Positions 1 to 9,145 are shown, counted from the first letter of the stretch. The stretch: DNA of 64,000 nt from Villigracilis sp024434165 (GCA_030263665.1 SZPK01000006.1:124001-188000), one strand, 5' to 3'. The notes: generated by a model not told the origin, from the letters alone. Numbers and translations are program-made.

Positions 1-1463
1 GTTGGCGTCCTCGACGGGGTGTAGGTGATCGTCGGGGTATTGGTGCGCGTGGGTGTGTTCGAGGGTGTCGGCGTGCGAGAAGGAGTAGGCGTCCTCGACG
101 GCGTGCGCGTGATGGTGGGCGTACGGGTAATGGTAGGCGTACGCGTGATGGTGGGCGTGTTTGTGATGGTGGGCGTGTTGGACGGAGTGGGCGTGTTCGA
201 CGGTGTGGCGGTATAGTTGTTGATACTGCCAGTGACGACGCAATCGCCCCAGTTCGGGAAGGTGAAGGTCAGGCTGACATTCCAAACGCCGTTCCATGTG
301 GAGTTGCTGAAGTCGGCGATCCAATCCAATGTGGCGCCTCTGCCGTTCAATTGCATGTCCGGGGCTGGCGAACTCACTGGCGAATCCACGATATTCGGCG
401 TGTTTGGCGGGTCGTAGTAGGTAATCCCGCCGAACTGGAAGTAGTCGAAATACCTGCCCACTACCGGCGACGGTGACCAGCTCAGCGTGGAATTGGTCAA
501 AAACGCCGGGGCGAAGTTGTTGTTCTGAACGCGCGCCTCAAAGTTGTCTCCGTTGAAACGCGTGCGGTTGATGAAAATATTGCTGCACGACGGCGTAGGC
601 GTGTTGGTGGGCGTACGGGTATTGGTGGGGGTACGGGTTATAGAAGGTGTTGGAGTGGCTGTTGGCGTGTTGGTTGCAGTGGGAGTAAAGGTGTAGGTTG
701 GCGTATGAGAAGGAGTGAAAGTTGGGGTTGGTGAGTTGTAGACAAACCCGCCGCCGCCGCCGCCCGGATTTGGCGGAGGAAAGTTGACGATCTGAGCGGT
801 TTCAAACGTTTCATTCCGCCCGACGCGATATGAGGCGAGATGAATCATTTCCGGCTGAATACCAAAAATGGGAAGGACAATGAACGTAAAGTTGTAATCA
901 GCGGCCACGATTACCAAATCGCCGGGATCCCCTGCGCTTTCTTCGGGTTTTATGCCAGCCGGGTCTCCGCCAGCGGAGGTGCATTCAGCATATTTCGTGA
1001 GGCTGCCCATTTGCGGGCGGACAAAGTACAGCCCGGCAGGATCGGGTATGGTTGGCGTAGGTTCGGGTCCCGCACACACAGTAATCTTGAGGCGCTCGAT
1101 CTCGGTTAAGGGTCGCGCCACATTATCGTCTTCATTATAGTGAAAGCCTAAAATGACACGGCGAGTTTCCTCTTTAATGGAGAGTAGGCGCGCATCTTTG
1201 ATCTCCTGCTCTTCATTGCCTGCCGCGCAGGGAGAGCCATCGGTGCTAACCGCCCCGCAATTTGCAGGAGTGTATGAACCTGCTGAAGCATAACGGATGC
1301 CAAAGCGTGTTGAATTCTCGATGATTAGCCAGGCATAGAACAAGCGCCCGAATTCAAGCAAGCCGACCAGAACAAGCAAGAGAATGGGGATGATCAGCGC
1401 AAATTCCACCATGGCTTGTGCTTTTCTGTGGCGCAGGTTGCTGCGCATATTTGCACGGTTCAT
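1..1463 (-). CDS. TadE-like pilus assembly protein with Thr-Pro repeat stalk (3' end outside window)
   Basis: The reverse strand is open from an ATG at 1463 to the left edge. The N-terminus is a TadE-type segment (KAQAMVEFALIIPILLL), a short basic stretch followed by one hydrophobic helix, as in pseudopilin-like TadE/TadF proteins that are cut by a Tad prepilin peptidase. About 170 residues later comes a Gly-rich patch and a first Thr-Pro stalk (DNA 590-740), then a globular stretch of about 120 residues, then a second, longer Thr-Pro stalk (1-215) built on units such as TPTITRTPT. GGAG lies 7 nt before the ATG at 1463; an in-frame ATG at 1475 is also possible. It is last in the Tad run of genes. 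The C-terminus is not visible. Role as surface-exposed minor pilin is inferred. Confidence 0.8.
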   Translation of the reverse strand, partial: MNRANMRSNLRHRKAQAMVEFALIIPILLLVLVGLLEFGRLFYAWLIIENSTRFGIRYASAGSYTPANCGAVSTDGSPCAAGNEEQEIKDARLLSIKEETRRVILGFHYNEDDNVARPLTEIERLKITVCAGPEPTPTIPDPAGLYFVRPQMGSLTKYAECTSAGGDPAGIKPEESAGDPGDLVIVAADYNFTFIVLPIFGIQPEMIHLASYRVGRNETFETAQIVNFPPPNPGGGGGGFVYNSPTPTFTPSHTPTYTFTPTATNTPTATPTPSITRTPTNTRTPTNTPTPSCSNIFINRTRFNGDNFEARVQNNNFAPAFLTNSTLSWSPSPVVGRYFDYFQFGGITYYDPPNTPNIVDSPVSSPAPDMQLNGRGATLDWIADFSNSTWNGVWNVSLTFTFPNWGDCVVTGSINNYTATPSNTPTPSNTPTITNTPTITRTPTITRTPTITRTPSRTPTPSRTPTPSNTPTRTNTPTITYTPSRTP

Positions 1464-1494
1464 ACGACGCTCCATACTGAAGAATAAATTCTGC

Positions 1495-3075
1495 CTATTG
1501 CGAAATTTTTGTGGCAATATTTTGGGCGATGATCTCAAAGATATTTCGCAGGGTTACATTGTTTGGCGCATAAAAATATTCGCCATGATTAATGTCAGGG
1601 TTTAAGAGGTTGCCCGCTTCGCGCGCAATGTATTGGAGTAGAAGTTCCGCCTCGCCATCGGTCGAGCCGGAAGGTTGTCCCGATGCCAACGTTTTGACAT
1701 TTGCGCCCAATCCAATTGTATAGATTGTAACGCCGCTGCCGCTCTTCATGGCGGCAAGGTTATCTGCCTGGTCGCGGGCATAGTCCTCTGCATCATACAA
1801 CGAGATGTCTATCGTCACGTCGTTGATGGGATTCGTATAAGATACCAGCGGGTCGCTCGCGTCGTGGTAAACGCCCGGATATGCGTCGCGGCACCACAGT
1901 GGTTTTGGGTCGGGCATCAAAAAGTACAGCCAGGTATTTTGCGGACAATAGCCGTTGGGGTAGTCGGCAAGGTCGGCGCTGCTTGGCGTGCTGGCGTTGG
2001 CAGGACCGCTGGCAAGAAGGACGGTTACCCACAACGACTCAGTGCGTTGATTTGCCGGGTTTCCGCTGCCGGAGTAGGCATTCCGAGCCAGGTTCAGCAT
2101 TCCGCCAATGTTACTGGAAGGGCAGGAGGATGGGTCGGCGGTCGCCTGCACCCCGGGGTCCGGATTCCCAATGCGAATCTGAAAGGTTTCGCAAATGGGT
2201 CTGTTAAACGTGCCGCTTAGATATTGCAGGCACTCGCCTGGGGTGTCGGTTCCATCGCAAATGCGGGGTTGAAATACCTTGAGAGTATCAATCGAATAAA
2301 GGATGGCATCCCGGTCGAAAGAAAGCGGCAACACTTCCACCGGGTCGCGCGCGACGGCAGATGACGAATTAGCAGCCTGCCCGGTCATGGCGATAACGGA
2401 AACGCGGTCATAACCGAAATAGATCAGCGAATCCACAAATTCGAGCGCCACATCCTTGACAGCCCGCATCGGTTGGCAGTTATCGTTTGTATTGCACACT
2501 CTTGGATCGTCGCCTGGATCGGGTCTGGTCGGATTGCCCGATGTTTCATATGCCATGGAGCCGGACGTGTCAATAAGCAGCACAAGGTCAATGGTTGCCG
2601 CTTCGCCAATGGAGGAAATCCGAAGTTCTGTACCGTTTATTCCAAGGACGCGCAGAAAACTGAATGTAATATCTGCCACGGCAGTAACTTCCACCAGCTT
2701 TCTGTTTTCGATTGGATTATTAATCGGGTCGGGGTTGCATAGGGAGGGACGATCTGCGCCGGAATTTTCGCAGGTATGAATTATGATGTCCCTGACGTTA
2801 TTCATTTGATTGACCTGCAAAAAACTGCGCGCCGCATTTTCCATTGCGCTGACGTTCAATACGCCGGTGTTGGGGTCGGGTCGGAATTCCTGAGCAGCCG
2901 CTACCGCTGCCGCGTCCACACTCCGTTTGAGCTTTCCGTATTCGATCAACAATATTCCTGTGTCGGCTACCAATCCTACGATAGCGACGAGCCCAATAAA
3001 CGCAAACGCGATTAAGATAATCGCTTGTCCACGCTCTGATTTTTTTGCGTAAATTTTCTCGTTTGGCTTTTTCAT
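1495..3075 (-). CDS. TadG-like protein with von Willebrand factor A domain
   Basis: 526 residues. Residues about 14-60 form the TadE/TadG signature: a charged start, then GQAIILIAFAFIGLVAIVGL and an Ala-rich helix. From about residue 162 a VWA domain begins with a complete MIDAS first motif, DTSGS at 169-173, so metal-dependent adhesion is possible. Numerous Cys residues in the extracellular part could form disulfides. In Tad loci TadG proteins are membrane-anchored and their VWA part faces outward. The gene sits 15 nt downstream of a TadE-like gene and about 32 nt upstream of the next, so all three are probably co-transcribed. Function as pilus accessory or adhesin is by family; the substrate is unknown. 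Confidence 0.85.
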   Translation of the reverse strand: MKKPNEKIYAKKSERGQAIILIAFAFIGLVAIVGLVADTGILLIEYGKLKRSVDAAAVAAAQEFRPDPNTGVLNVSAMENAARSFLQVNQMNNVRDIIIHTCENSGADRPSLCNPDPINNPIENRKLVEVTAVADITFSFLRVLGINGTELRISSIGEAATIDLVLLIDTSGSMAYETSGNPTRPDPGDDPRVCNTNDNCQPMRAVKDVALEFVDSLIYFGYDRVSVIAMTGQAANSSSAVARDPVEVLPLSFDRDAILYSIDTLKVFQPRICDGTDTPGECLQYLSGTFNRPICETFQIRIGNPDPGVQATADPSSCPSSNIGGMLNLARNAYSGSGNPANQRTESLWVTVLLASGPANASTPSSADLADYPNGYCPQNTWLYFLMPDPKPLWCRDAYPGVYHDASDPLVSYTNPINDVTIDISLYDAEDYARDQADNLAAMKSGSGVTIYTIGLGANVKTLASGQPSGSTDGEAELLLQYIAREAGNLLNPDINHGEYFYAPNNVTLRNIFEIIAQNIATKISQ

Positions 3076-3090
3076 AAGGAATGCCCTTTG

Positions 3091-3798
3091 CTAAGGGGTA
3101 GTACTATCGAGAGGCTTTGCATAGATGGTTGGCATGACGACAGAAATATACAACATGGAAGGCCTGCTGGGCGAAAAGAAGGGGAGTGTCCATGGTAGAT
3201 TGAGAGTGCCTTCGTAGCTGTAATAAATTTCAATGATTAACAGCCCGGCGTCCGATGGTTCCGCTCCATTGGCAGTCATTAGTTCCTCGATACGTTCATC
3301 TGAATACGCGGTAGGTGGGTCCGTGTCGCTGTAGTGTTTGTAATACAGTCCGCCGGAATGCCGCGTGATGGTCGCGATGCTGTCGGGGGTCGTGCTTTCA
3401 TCTACCTCTATGCCGATCAGGGAAACCAGGATGTTGTCGCGGGTTGGATCCATGGCGATCTGTCGCGAGGCGGGGTCGCCGGAGGGCGCCAACAGTTCCA
3501 CTATATATTGTGCTGTATCCTGGTAAAAGACAGGATTATCTGTTCCGTCCGGGTTATAGGGATTAGTGGTGCTGTACCGACGGGCTGTAGTGCGGGCGGC
3601 ATCCTGGATGGACAAGTACGTGTTTAACAGGAAACCAAATTCGATCATGCCCGAAAGCAGAATGAGGATGATGGGCAGGGTGATGGCAAACTCCACCAGG
3701 CTCTGCGCCCTGGGTTTGTGCCATCCCTTCCGCGTGGGCAGCCGGGTCTTTTTATTAAGCCTTAAAAATGAGAATACTCTTTCAAGCATTTTTCTCAT
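3091..3798 (-). CDS. TadE-like minor pilin
   Basis: 235 residues. After about 30 basic residues comes RAQSLVEFAITLPIILIL, the typical TadE segment with the conserved Glu five residues before the hydrophobic core, followed by an Ala/Arg-rich helix (IQDAARTTARRY). The remaining 170 residues are extracellular in prediction and without Thr-Pro stalk. AGGA is found 4 nt before the chosen ATG. The first gene after a 216-nt gap, it probably has its own promoter. It pairs with the TadG/VWA gene downstream. Assignment to TadE-like is firm; its exact place in the pilus is not known. Confidence 0.85.
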   Translation of the reverse strand: MRKMLERVFSFLRLNKKTRLPTRKGWHKPRAQSLVEFAITLPIILILLSGMIEFGFLLNTYLSIQDAARTTARRYSTTNPYNPDGTDNPVFYQDTAQYIVELLAPSGDPASRQIAMDPTRDNILVSLIGIEVDESTTPDSIATITRHSGGLYYKHYSDTDPPTAYSDERIEELMTANGAEPSDAGLLIIEIYYSYEGTLNLPWTLPFFSPSRPSMLYISVVMPTIYAKPLDSTTP

Positions 3799-3926
3799 AT
3801 TTCCTGCTCACTTTTACAATGGCTCATGGCTCGATGGTATCCTACATGGGTACTAAGGCTGAAAGCGATCATTGAGTTGTAATGAAAGGGGGGTGCGAAC
3901 GATCGCCAGGGACGATAGATATAGAC

Positions 3927-3932
3927 ATTATA
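3927..3932 (-). promoter_or_regulatory. Candidate -10 box for the second Tad gene group
   Basis: On the minus strand the 216-nt gap 3799-4014 holds a perfect TATAAT at 3932-3927 in an AT-rich stretch, about 130 nt before the TadE start at 3798. The -35 side (TTTCGG, 17 nt upstream) is poor. No gene is visible in this gap. Confidence 0.35.
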
Positions 3933-4014
3933 TACCAATATTCACACTGCCGAAAATGTGACAGGAAGCCGCAACGCTTACATTTCTGTAAGATTATCCT
4001 GCGGAAACGCCCTC

Positions 4015-5289
4015 TCACTTGACCAAAACGACCTCCGGCATGGTGAATGTGTCGTAGTTTTGCTCGTCCTCATACTTGACGTAGATATTGTCGGTGCCAT
4101 CCACCTCGATGTAGTACCCGATGATCTGGCTGTGGTAGGCGCCTCCGCGCAGGTGGTCCAGCCCGTTGATGTGGATGTCCGCCGAGGGAGCGTAGATGGT
4201 GCCCATAAATTTCGACTCGTCGCTGCCGTTCAGGACGATCTCCCCTTCGTTCAGGATGGGCATATAGAGCAGTAGCCCCTGGTTCGGTCCGGAGTTTGGC
4301 GCGCTCAGATCCACGGTGGCGTTTCCGCTGATCTTGAAATCCCCATCTTCCATGATGATGACCACGCCATGCCCTTCAAGGGTTTTTCCGTCTCCCACGA
4401 TGAAATCGCCCTGTATGCAGTAAATGCCCTTGTCCAGCGACGTGGCGCCGTCGGGAGGAAACGGTTCGTCCTCCTCCCAGTTTCCCGGGGAGACGGTTGC
4501 GGTGTCCTGGTCGAAGGTGGCGATTTTCGAGCCGCATCCCGCCCGCGGTTCTCTGTAAGCGGGTGGATAGGGAATGGGCGCGATGCCGGTTTCCATGGGG
4601 AAGGGGGTGATGAGCTGGGGTTTTTGCACGCGCGCGCCGCCCACCACCGAGATGCGGCTGGCATCCCTCACGCGGATGCTTCCGCTCCCGAACGAAATGA
4701 AGGCGCATTCCGGGTTGTTGGAGTTGACGAACAGACCGCCGCCTTCCAGATTGAGGGTGGCTTCATTGTGTACCCAAAACGAAATTCGCCGGTCGCAGTC
4801 GCTTCGGGGGGCGAGGCTCACCACCGCGTACCCGGGGAACATCTCTCCAAGCACGGCGGGCTTGGATTGGGAGACCACGTTGGCTACATTCGTAATGGTT
4901 GGAATACCGATGACCACGCCGAAATAGGTGCGAAGGTGCGAAGTGATGATCACCTCGATGTATTCGGAGTTCCCGCTGTACGGTCCGGTGAGAGGCGGGG
5001 TGTTCAATTCAACGGTGTTGGTGACGCCGTCGTTGTTATATCCGTTTGCCGCGGCGGTTGCCAGCGCAGCGGCGCGCCAGTTTCCACCTTCGATTCTCGT
5101 CAACGCAGCGGTCAGCGCAGCAGCGGATGCGGCGGTTTCCGCGCGGCGGCTGTCTACATAGGCGTTTACGCCGTCAATCGCCAGCGCCGACATGCCGATC
5201 AGCCCGATGATCGAAAAGACAATCAGGATGATCGCCTGCCCCTTTTCACTGATATTGGATTTAGCGAGGGGTGGGAAATGTCGTCTCAT
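4015..5289 (-). CDS. TadG-like protein with polymer-type beta C-terminal domain
   Basis: 424 residues from the ATG at 5289, which overlaps the TGA of the upstream gene by 4 nt (ATGA), a sign of translational coupling; a longer in-frame reading to 5445 runs inside that upstream gene and is rejected. Residues about 12-60 are a TadG signature (GQAIILIVFSIIGLIGMSAL, then an Ala-rich helix starting VDSRRAETAASAAAL). The C-terminal half is rich in short beta repeats with Gly turns (FMGTIYAPSADIHINGL), resembling the right-handed beta or DUF7305-type domains seen on PilX/TadG-like proteins. No VWA domain, unlike the second TadG here. Likely an envelope-anchored pilus accessory protein. Confidence 0.8.
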   Translation of the reverse strand: MRRHFPPLAKSNISEKGQAIILIVFSIIGLIGMSALAIDGVNAYVDSRRAETAASAAALTAALTRIEGGNWRAAALATAAANGYNNDGVTNTVELNTPPLTGPYSGNSEYIEVIITSHLRTYFGVVIGIPTITNVANVVSQSKPAVLGEMFPGYAVVSLAPRSDCDRRISFWVHNEATLNLEGGGLFVNSNNPECAFISFGSGSIRVRDASRISVVGGARVQKPQLITPFPMETGIAPIPYPPAYREPRAGCGSKIATFDQDTATVSPGNWEEDEPFPPDGATSLDKGIYCIQGDFIVGDGKTLEGHGVVIIMEDGDFKISGNATVDLSAPNSGPNQGLLLYMPILNEGEIVLNGSDESKFMGTIYAPSADIHINGLDHLRGGAYHSQIIGYYIEVDGTDNIYVKYEDEQNYDTFTMPEVVLVK

Positions 5290-5768
5290 GGGCATGGCGG
5301 CTGCAGGATCACGTTGGTCGCCGTGCCGGTCAAACGGATCGTATCGGACCCGATGATTTCCCCGGCAAACGGCATGATGATGGGATACTGGTAAATGACG
5401 TTGACGCGAATGCTGTTGGCGGCGCCGCCAGTGATGCCCTGGCAAGCCGCGCCGGTGGTTTGAATCTCGACGCTGACCTTCTCTGTGTTTCTCAAATCCA
5501 CCGGCGAGGAGAAAATGCTTTCCTCCTCGGTGCGCGGCAGGATGTTGCGGGCGCGGTTTTCGATTGCCTGTTTGTTGGTCGGGTTGAACGAGCCGTACAG
5601 CGCCCCTTCCTGCGCCGCGTCCCTGAGGATGGCATAGGAGAACAACGCCATGCCGAAATCAATCGTCCCAAGCAGAATCAGGAGGATGACCGGCAGGCTG
5701 ATCGCCAGTTCGATCAGGCTCTGACCTTTCTCTTTTCCGAAGGGTCGTTTTGGATTCTTCACCGTCAT
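5286..5768 (-). CDS. TadE-like minor pilin
   Basis: 160 residues. GQSLIELAISLPVILLILLG at about 14-33 is a TadE N-terminus with the conserved Glu. The rest is a short extracellular domain. The stop overlaps the start of the TadG-like gene, and only 4 nt separate it from the upstream TadE gene, so it lies in the middle of a tight operon. A Tad prepilin peptidase gene is two genes upstream. Confidence 0.85.
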   Translation of the reverse strand: MTVKNPKRPFGKEKGQSLIELAISLPVILLILLGTIDFGMALFSYAILRDAAQEGALYGSFNPTNKQAIENRARNILPRTEEESIFSSPVDLRNTEKVSVEIQTTGAACQGITGGAANSIRVNVIYQYPIIMPFAGEIIGSDTIRLTGTATNVILQPPCP

Positions 5769-5772
5769 CTTT

Positions 5773-6912
5773 CTACCTGCTCGAATCCACCGGATAATTC
5801 ACACAGCCGGGGTTGCCGATGGTGATGACGATGCGTTCCGTGCCATCCAGCCTGTCGTAATCCTTATGATAGTGGAACTGGACCAGGGACTCGCCCGGCG
5901 GAATGACCGGATAAAACGGCGTGATGAATGCCGATGGGGCGAATATGTCGCCGGTCCAGGTTTGACCCGCCAGACTGGCTTGCTGCAGGCGCAGGGTTGA
6001 GTCGCTTCCGTCGTGACCCGTATCGTGATTCCATTCCACATACATTTGCGTCGTCGTCAGGAAGTGCCCGGTGTTGTTGAAGATCGTCATCTGCATGATG
6101 TTGTCCTTGAATTGGAGCGGTCCATGAGAGACGCCCGTCAATCCGGTACAACTGATGGCTGTCGGAGTGATGGTGGCGGTGCTGGTGGGCAGGGGTGTTT
6201 TCGACGGGGTAAACGTCAGAGTGGGCGGCAGTGTCACGGTCGGTGTCCGCGCTCCGCCGCCGGGCGTGATGCCCGGATAGGACGGCAGGGTAAACGTCAC
6301 AGTAGGCGGAAGCGTGGGCGTTCGCGGGGCTTCGGTGTCTGTTGGGACGCGCGACGGCGTGCTCGTCTCGGCGGCGAATCCGGTCGGCATCGCGGAGCCG
6401 AAAATCGGAACGGAGATCAAAAACGTGCGCGCGCTGGCGGAGACGACCTCGATTGGTTCGACCGGCAGGATGTCAATAATCGGTTCGTAACTTGCCCGTA
6501 CCTGCACGATGATGCGGTCGCCGTTTCGGATGACGTTATCTTCTATGGGGCAGCTATCTGTATTCGGGTCGGGATCAATATCGAGAATTCGGATTTGCTC
6601 CCCATCCTCGGTCAAGCCGCGGTCGTACGTGATGTTGATATCGTCGAACTCGGTCAGGATGGCGGAGCGGTTTGCCGCCTCCCGTATCCCTTCGCAATCC
6701 TGGTAGTAGTTGTATCCGTCGAGTTCGCCGGAGCCTGCGCCATAGCGGGCGGCTTGCCGCGAAGCGTTTGCAACCGAGGCGAGGATGAAGATCATCCGCG
6801 AGAACTCGATGATCGCATAAATAAGGATCAACAGAATCGGCAGGGCGAGCATGAACTCGACCATCGCCTGCGCTTTGTTCTTGTTTCTGATTTTGTTGAG
6901 TAATTTGTTCAT
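5773..6912 (-). CDS. TadE-like protein with Thr-Pro stalk and C-terminal domain
   Basis: 379 residues. The N-terminus KAQAMVEFMLALPILLILIY is a TadE signature. A helical and beta segment follows to about residue 180, then a Thr-Pro linker (about 185-255) and a C-terminal globular domain of about 125 residues. This layout (pilin helix, head, stalk, second head) is the same as in the gene at 1-1463, so the two are paralogues. GGAAACC before the ATG is a weak ribosome-binding site. First TadE gene of the operon, 29 nt after the prepilin peptidase gene. Probably a surface-exposed minor pilin; the role of the second head is unknown. Confidence 0.8.
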   Translation of the reverse strand: MNKLLNKIRNKNKAQAMVEFMLALPILLILIYAIIEFSRMIFILASVANASRQAARYGAGSGELDGYNYYQDCEGIREAANRSAILTEFDDINITYDRGLTEDGEQIRILDIDPDPNTDSCPIEDNVIRNGDRIIVQVRASYEPIIDILPVEPIEVVSASARTFLISVPIFGSAMPTGFAAETSTPSRVPTDTEAPRTPTLPPTVTFTLPSYPGITPGGGARTPTVTLPPTLTFTPSKTPLPTSTATITPTAISCTGLTGVSHGPLQFKDNIMQMTIFNNTGHFLTTTQMYVEWNHDTGHDGSDSTLRLQQASLAGQTWTGDIFAPSAFITPFYPVIPPGESLVQFHYHKDYDRLDGTERIVITIGNPGCVNYPVDSSR

Positions 6913-6941
6913 GCGGTTTCCGGCTCTCTAAGGGTCCCGAA

Positions 6942-7730
6942 TTATCCCGGGACGAAGATGGCGACGAAACGGGGGAAGAAAATGATCAAATATGCGCTGA
7001 CGATGAAATATGGCCCATAGGGGATGAAGATCATCAGCGCATTCTTTTTGTACCCGCGTGTGATGAACATTCCAATGACAAGAAAGAAACTGACGATTCC
7101 GCCGAGCAGGATGCTGATGAGAATGCAGAGCCAGATGAGGGGCCAGCCTGTCAAAAAACCCAGCACCGTCACAAGGATGACATCGCCCGCGCCGAGGGCT
7201 TCTTCATCGTCCGATTGTATTCCCCGCGCCGCCAGCCTTTTGGCGCGCACCCGCGTGAACAATACGCCCAGCAGGTAGAACGCAAACATGATGAGAAAGC
7301 CCGCCAGCCCGCCTTGCAGCGAGGGGAGCCATCCATGCGAGACGACCCCGAAAACCAGCGCCAGCAGGGCGCCCGCAATGCTGGTCGGGTGCAGGATCAG
7401 GCGGTGTTCGATGTCAATGACCATCACCACGCCGAAATAAACGATCAGCAGGAACCCAAGCGCAAATCCCGGTTTGGACGGCGGCTGTATCCACGCATGG
7501 AGGCTTGCCGCGATCATCGCGGCTTGCACCGCCCACGGACGGATGCCGCGCGCGTGTCCGTTCGGACAGGGCTGAAAGAGCAAATACTCTTTCAGCGAAT
7601 AAGGTGACTGGCAGTGAGGGCATGTGGGCTGGCTGAACCGTCTCGTAACGGGGAGGACATCGGAAAGATAATTGACGATCCAACCTGCGCACCAGCCGAG
7701 TAGGATGGGAACAATCAACAGAATTGACAT
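6942..7730 (-). CDS. Prepilin peptidase, type IV A24 (TadV/CpaA-like)
   Basis: 262 residues, multi-pass membrane protein. An N-terminal cytoplasmic loop carries a Cys cluster (C37, C40 and C55) as in the zinc-binding loop of PilD-type enzymes. The two catalytic aspartates of aspartic prepilin peptidases are visible: D106 in VIDIEHR and D183 in a GxGD-like GAGD. It cleaves the basic leader of pilins in front of the hydrophobic helix; the TadE genes directly downstream are plausible substrates. A full-length PilD-like form with the Cys loop, not the short TadV form. Starts at an ATG only 8 nt from a TATAAT box. Confidence 0.88.
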   Translation of the reverse strand: MSILLIVPILLGWCAGWIVNYLSDVLPVTRRFSQPTCPHCQSPYSLKEYLLFQPCPNGHARGIRPWAVQAAMIAASLHAWIQPPSKPGFALGFLLIVYFGVVMVIDIEHRLILHPTSIAGALLALVFGVVSHGWLPSLQGGLAGFLIMFAFYLLGVLFTRVRAKRLAARGIQSDDEEALGAGDVILVTVLGFLTGWPLIWLCILISILLGGIVSFFLVIGMFITRGYKKNALMIFIPYGPYFIVSAYLIIFFPRFVAIFVPG

Positions 7731-7738
7731 CTTGAATT

Positions 7739-7744
7739 ATTATA
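7739..7744 (-). promoter_or_regulatory. -10 box giving a leaderless start for the prepilin peptidase
   Basis: TATAAT on the minus strand ends 8 nt before the ATG at 7730, so transcription would begin at or next to the start codon. No ribosome-binding site fits in between. The same short region reads TATAAT on the plus strand (7741-7746). Confidence 0.45.
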
Positions 7745-7801
7745 ATTCCAATTGCAGGGGCGGGCAAAAACGCATTTCGGTGTAAGCCGATTGCAATGTT
7801 C

Positions 7802-7830
7802 TTGGCGGATTACCGAAACCGCCTTACAAT
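7802..7830 (+). promoter_or_regulatory. Promoter of murA
   Basis: TTGGCG at 7802-7807, a 17-nt spacer and TACAAT at 7825-7830. It is followed by AAAGGAG at 7841-7847 and the ATG at 7853. Confidence 0.5.
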
Positions 7831-7852
7831 TTTGCATGGTAAAGGAGATGAA

Positions 7853-9133
7853 ATGGAAGAATTTGTCATTGAAGGCGGCGTTCCGCTGCGGGGCGAAGTC
7901 ACTCCCTCCGGGAATAAGAACGCCGCATTGCCTCTGCTTGCCGCCTGTCTGCTCACCGACGAGCCGGTTGTGCTTCATAACATCCCGAACATTCGCGATG
8001 TGATTGCCATGAGGAAATTGATCGAAAGCCTGGGGGCTGTGATCGAGGAACTGGACGCGAACACCTGGCGCATCACCACCCGGGACCTCACCGCCTCTCA
8101 CCTGGACCCGGACCTGTGCCGCCGCATTCGGGCTTCGATCCTCGTTGCGGGACCCGTCCTTGCCCGCGCCGGCGGGATCAACCTCCCGCCCCCCGGCGGC
8201 GATGTCATCGGACGCCGGAGGCTGGATACTCACATCCTTGCCCTGCGCGCCCTGGGCGCGGATGTTACCTACAACCGCGTGTTCGATATCCACGCCTCCG
8301 AACTGCACGGCGCAGACATCCTGCTGGATGAAGCCAGCGTGACCGCCACTGAAAACGCGGTCATGGCGGCTGTCTTCGCGAAAGGGGAGACACGTATCCG
8401 CAATGCCGCCTCGGAGCCGCATGTGCAGGAACTGTGCAACTTCCTCAACCTGCTTGGCGCGCGCATCGAGGGAATCGGCTCCAACACGCTGCACATTCAG
8501 GGGGTTTCCAAACTGCACGGCGGGGAGTTTACGATTGGACCCGACCTGCTGGAAGTCGTAAGTTACATCGGCGCGGCAGTCGTGACGCGCGGGACGATTC
8601 GCATCCATAATGCGGGTATCGAGCATCTTGAAATGGTGGCGCAGACCTTTCGCCGTCTTGGTGTCCACTGGGTGGTGGATGGCGGCGATATCATCGTGCC
8701 TGCCGACCAATCCCTGGTCGTTCAATCTGACCTGGATGGAGCCGTGCCGGAAATCAAAACGAACGTTTGGCCCGCCTTTCCGACCGACCTGACGAGCATT
8801 GCCATTACCGTGGCGACACAAACCTCCGGCTCGGTCTTGTTCCACGATTGGATGTTCTCCGGGAGAATGTACTTCACCGACAAACTGGTCGGCATGGGCG
8901 CGCGCATCATCCTGTGCGATCCGTACCGCTGCCTGGTTCAGGGACCCACCCCGCTGTACTCCGAAAAGCTGGAAAGCCCCGATATTCGCGCCGGCATGGC
9001 TTTGCTCCTGGCGGCGCTTGCGGCGCAGGGTACGTCGAAAATCCGCAACATTGTGCAGATCGAACGCGGTTACGAAAAAGTGGATGAAAAACTGAAACTC
9101 CTCGGTGCAAACATCAGGCGCGCCACGGAATAA
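7853..9133 (+). CDS. murA: UDP-N-acetylglucosamine 1-carboxyvinyltransferase with Asp at the active-site Cys position
   Basis: 426 residues from the ATG at 7853, 5 nt after an AAAGGAG site; the longer frame from 7796 lacks a site. MurA moves enolpyruvate from PEP to UDP-GlcNAc, the first committed step of peptidoglycan synthesis, in the cytoplasm. Family marks: SGNKNAALP near the N-terminus (Lys for PEP binding), the inside-out alpha/beta barrel length, RASILVAGP, and a loop PPPGGDVIGRR. In that loop the Cys that fosfomycin alkylates (C115 in E. coli) is Asp (D117). Asp variants are known from Chlamydia and mycobacteria and are active but fosfomycin-insensitive. Stand-alone gene with its own promoter and terminator. 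A MurA-like paralogue with another role cannot be excluded from one window. Confidence 0.92.
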   Translation: MEEFVIEGGVPLRGEVTPSGNKNAALPLLAACLLTDEPVVLHNIPNIRDVIAMRKLIESLGAVIEELDANTWRITTRDLTASHLDPDLCRRIRASILVAGPVLARAGGINLPPPGGDVIGRRRLDTHILALRALGADVTYNRVFDIHASELHGADILLDEASVTATENAVMAAVFAKGETRIRNAASEPHVQELCNFLNLLGARIEGIGSNTLHIQGVSKLHGGEFTIGPDLLEVVSYIGAAVVTRGTIRIHNAGIEHLEMVAQTFRRLGVHWVVDGGDIIVPADQSLVVQSDLDGAVPEIKTNVWPAFPTDLTSIAITVATQTSGSVLFHDWMFSGRMYFTDKLVGMGARIILCDPYRCLVQGPTPLYSEKLESPDIRAGMALLLAALAAQGTSKIRNIVQIERGYEKVDEKLKLLGANIRRATE

Positions 9134-9145
9134 CAATCTGTCATG

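Noticed and set aside
25..216. Plus-strand reading frame of Gly/Val repeats
   Set aside because: Complement of the Thr-Pro stalk of the minus-strand TadE-like protein.
7715..9136. Long minus-strand reading frame of 473 residues opposite murA
   Set aside because: It is the mirror of a clear MurA gene, is rich in His/Arg/Gln, has no domain or ribosome-binding site.
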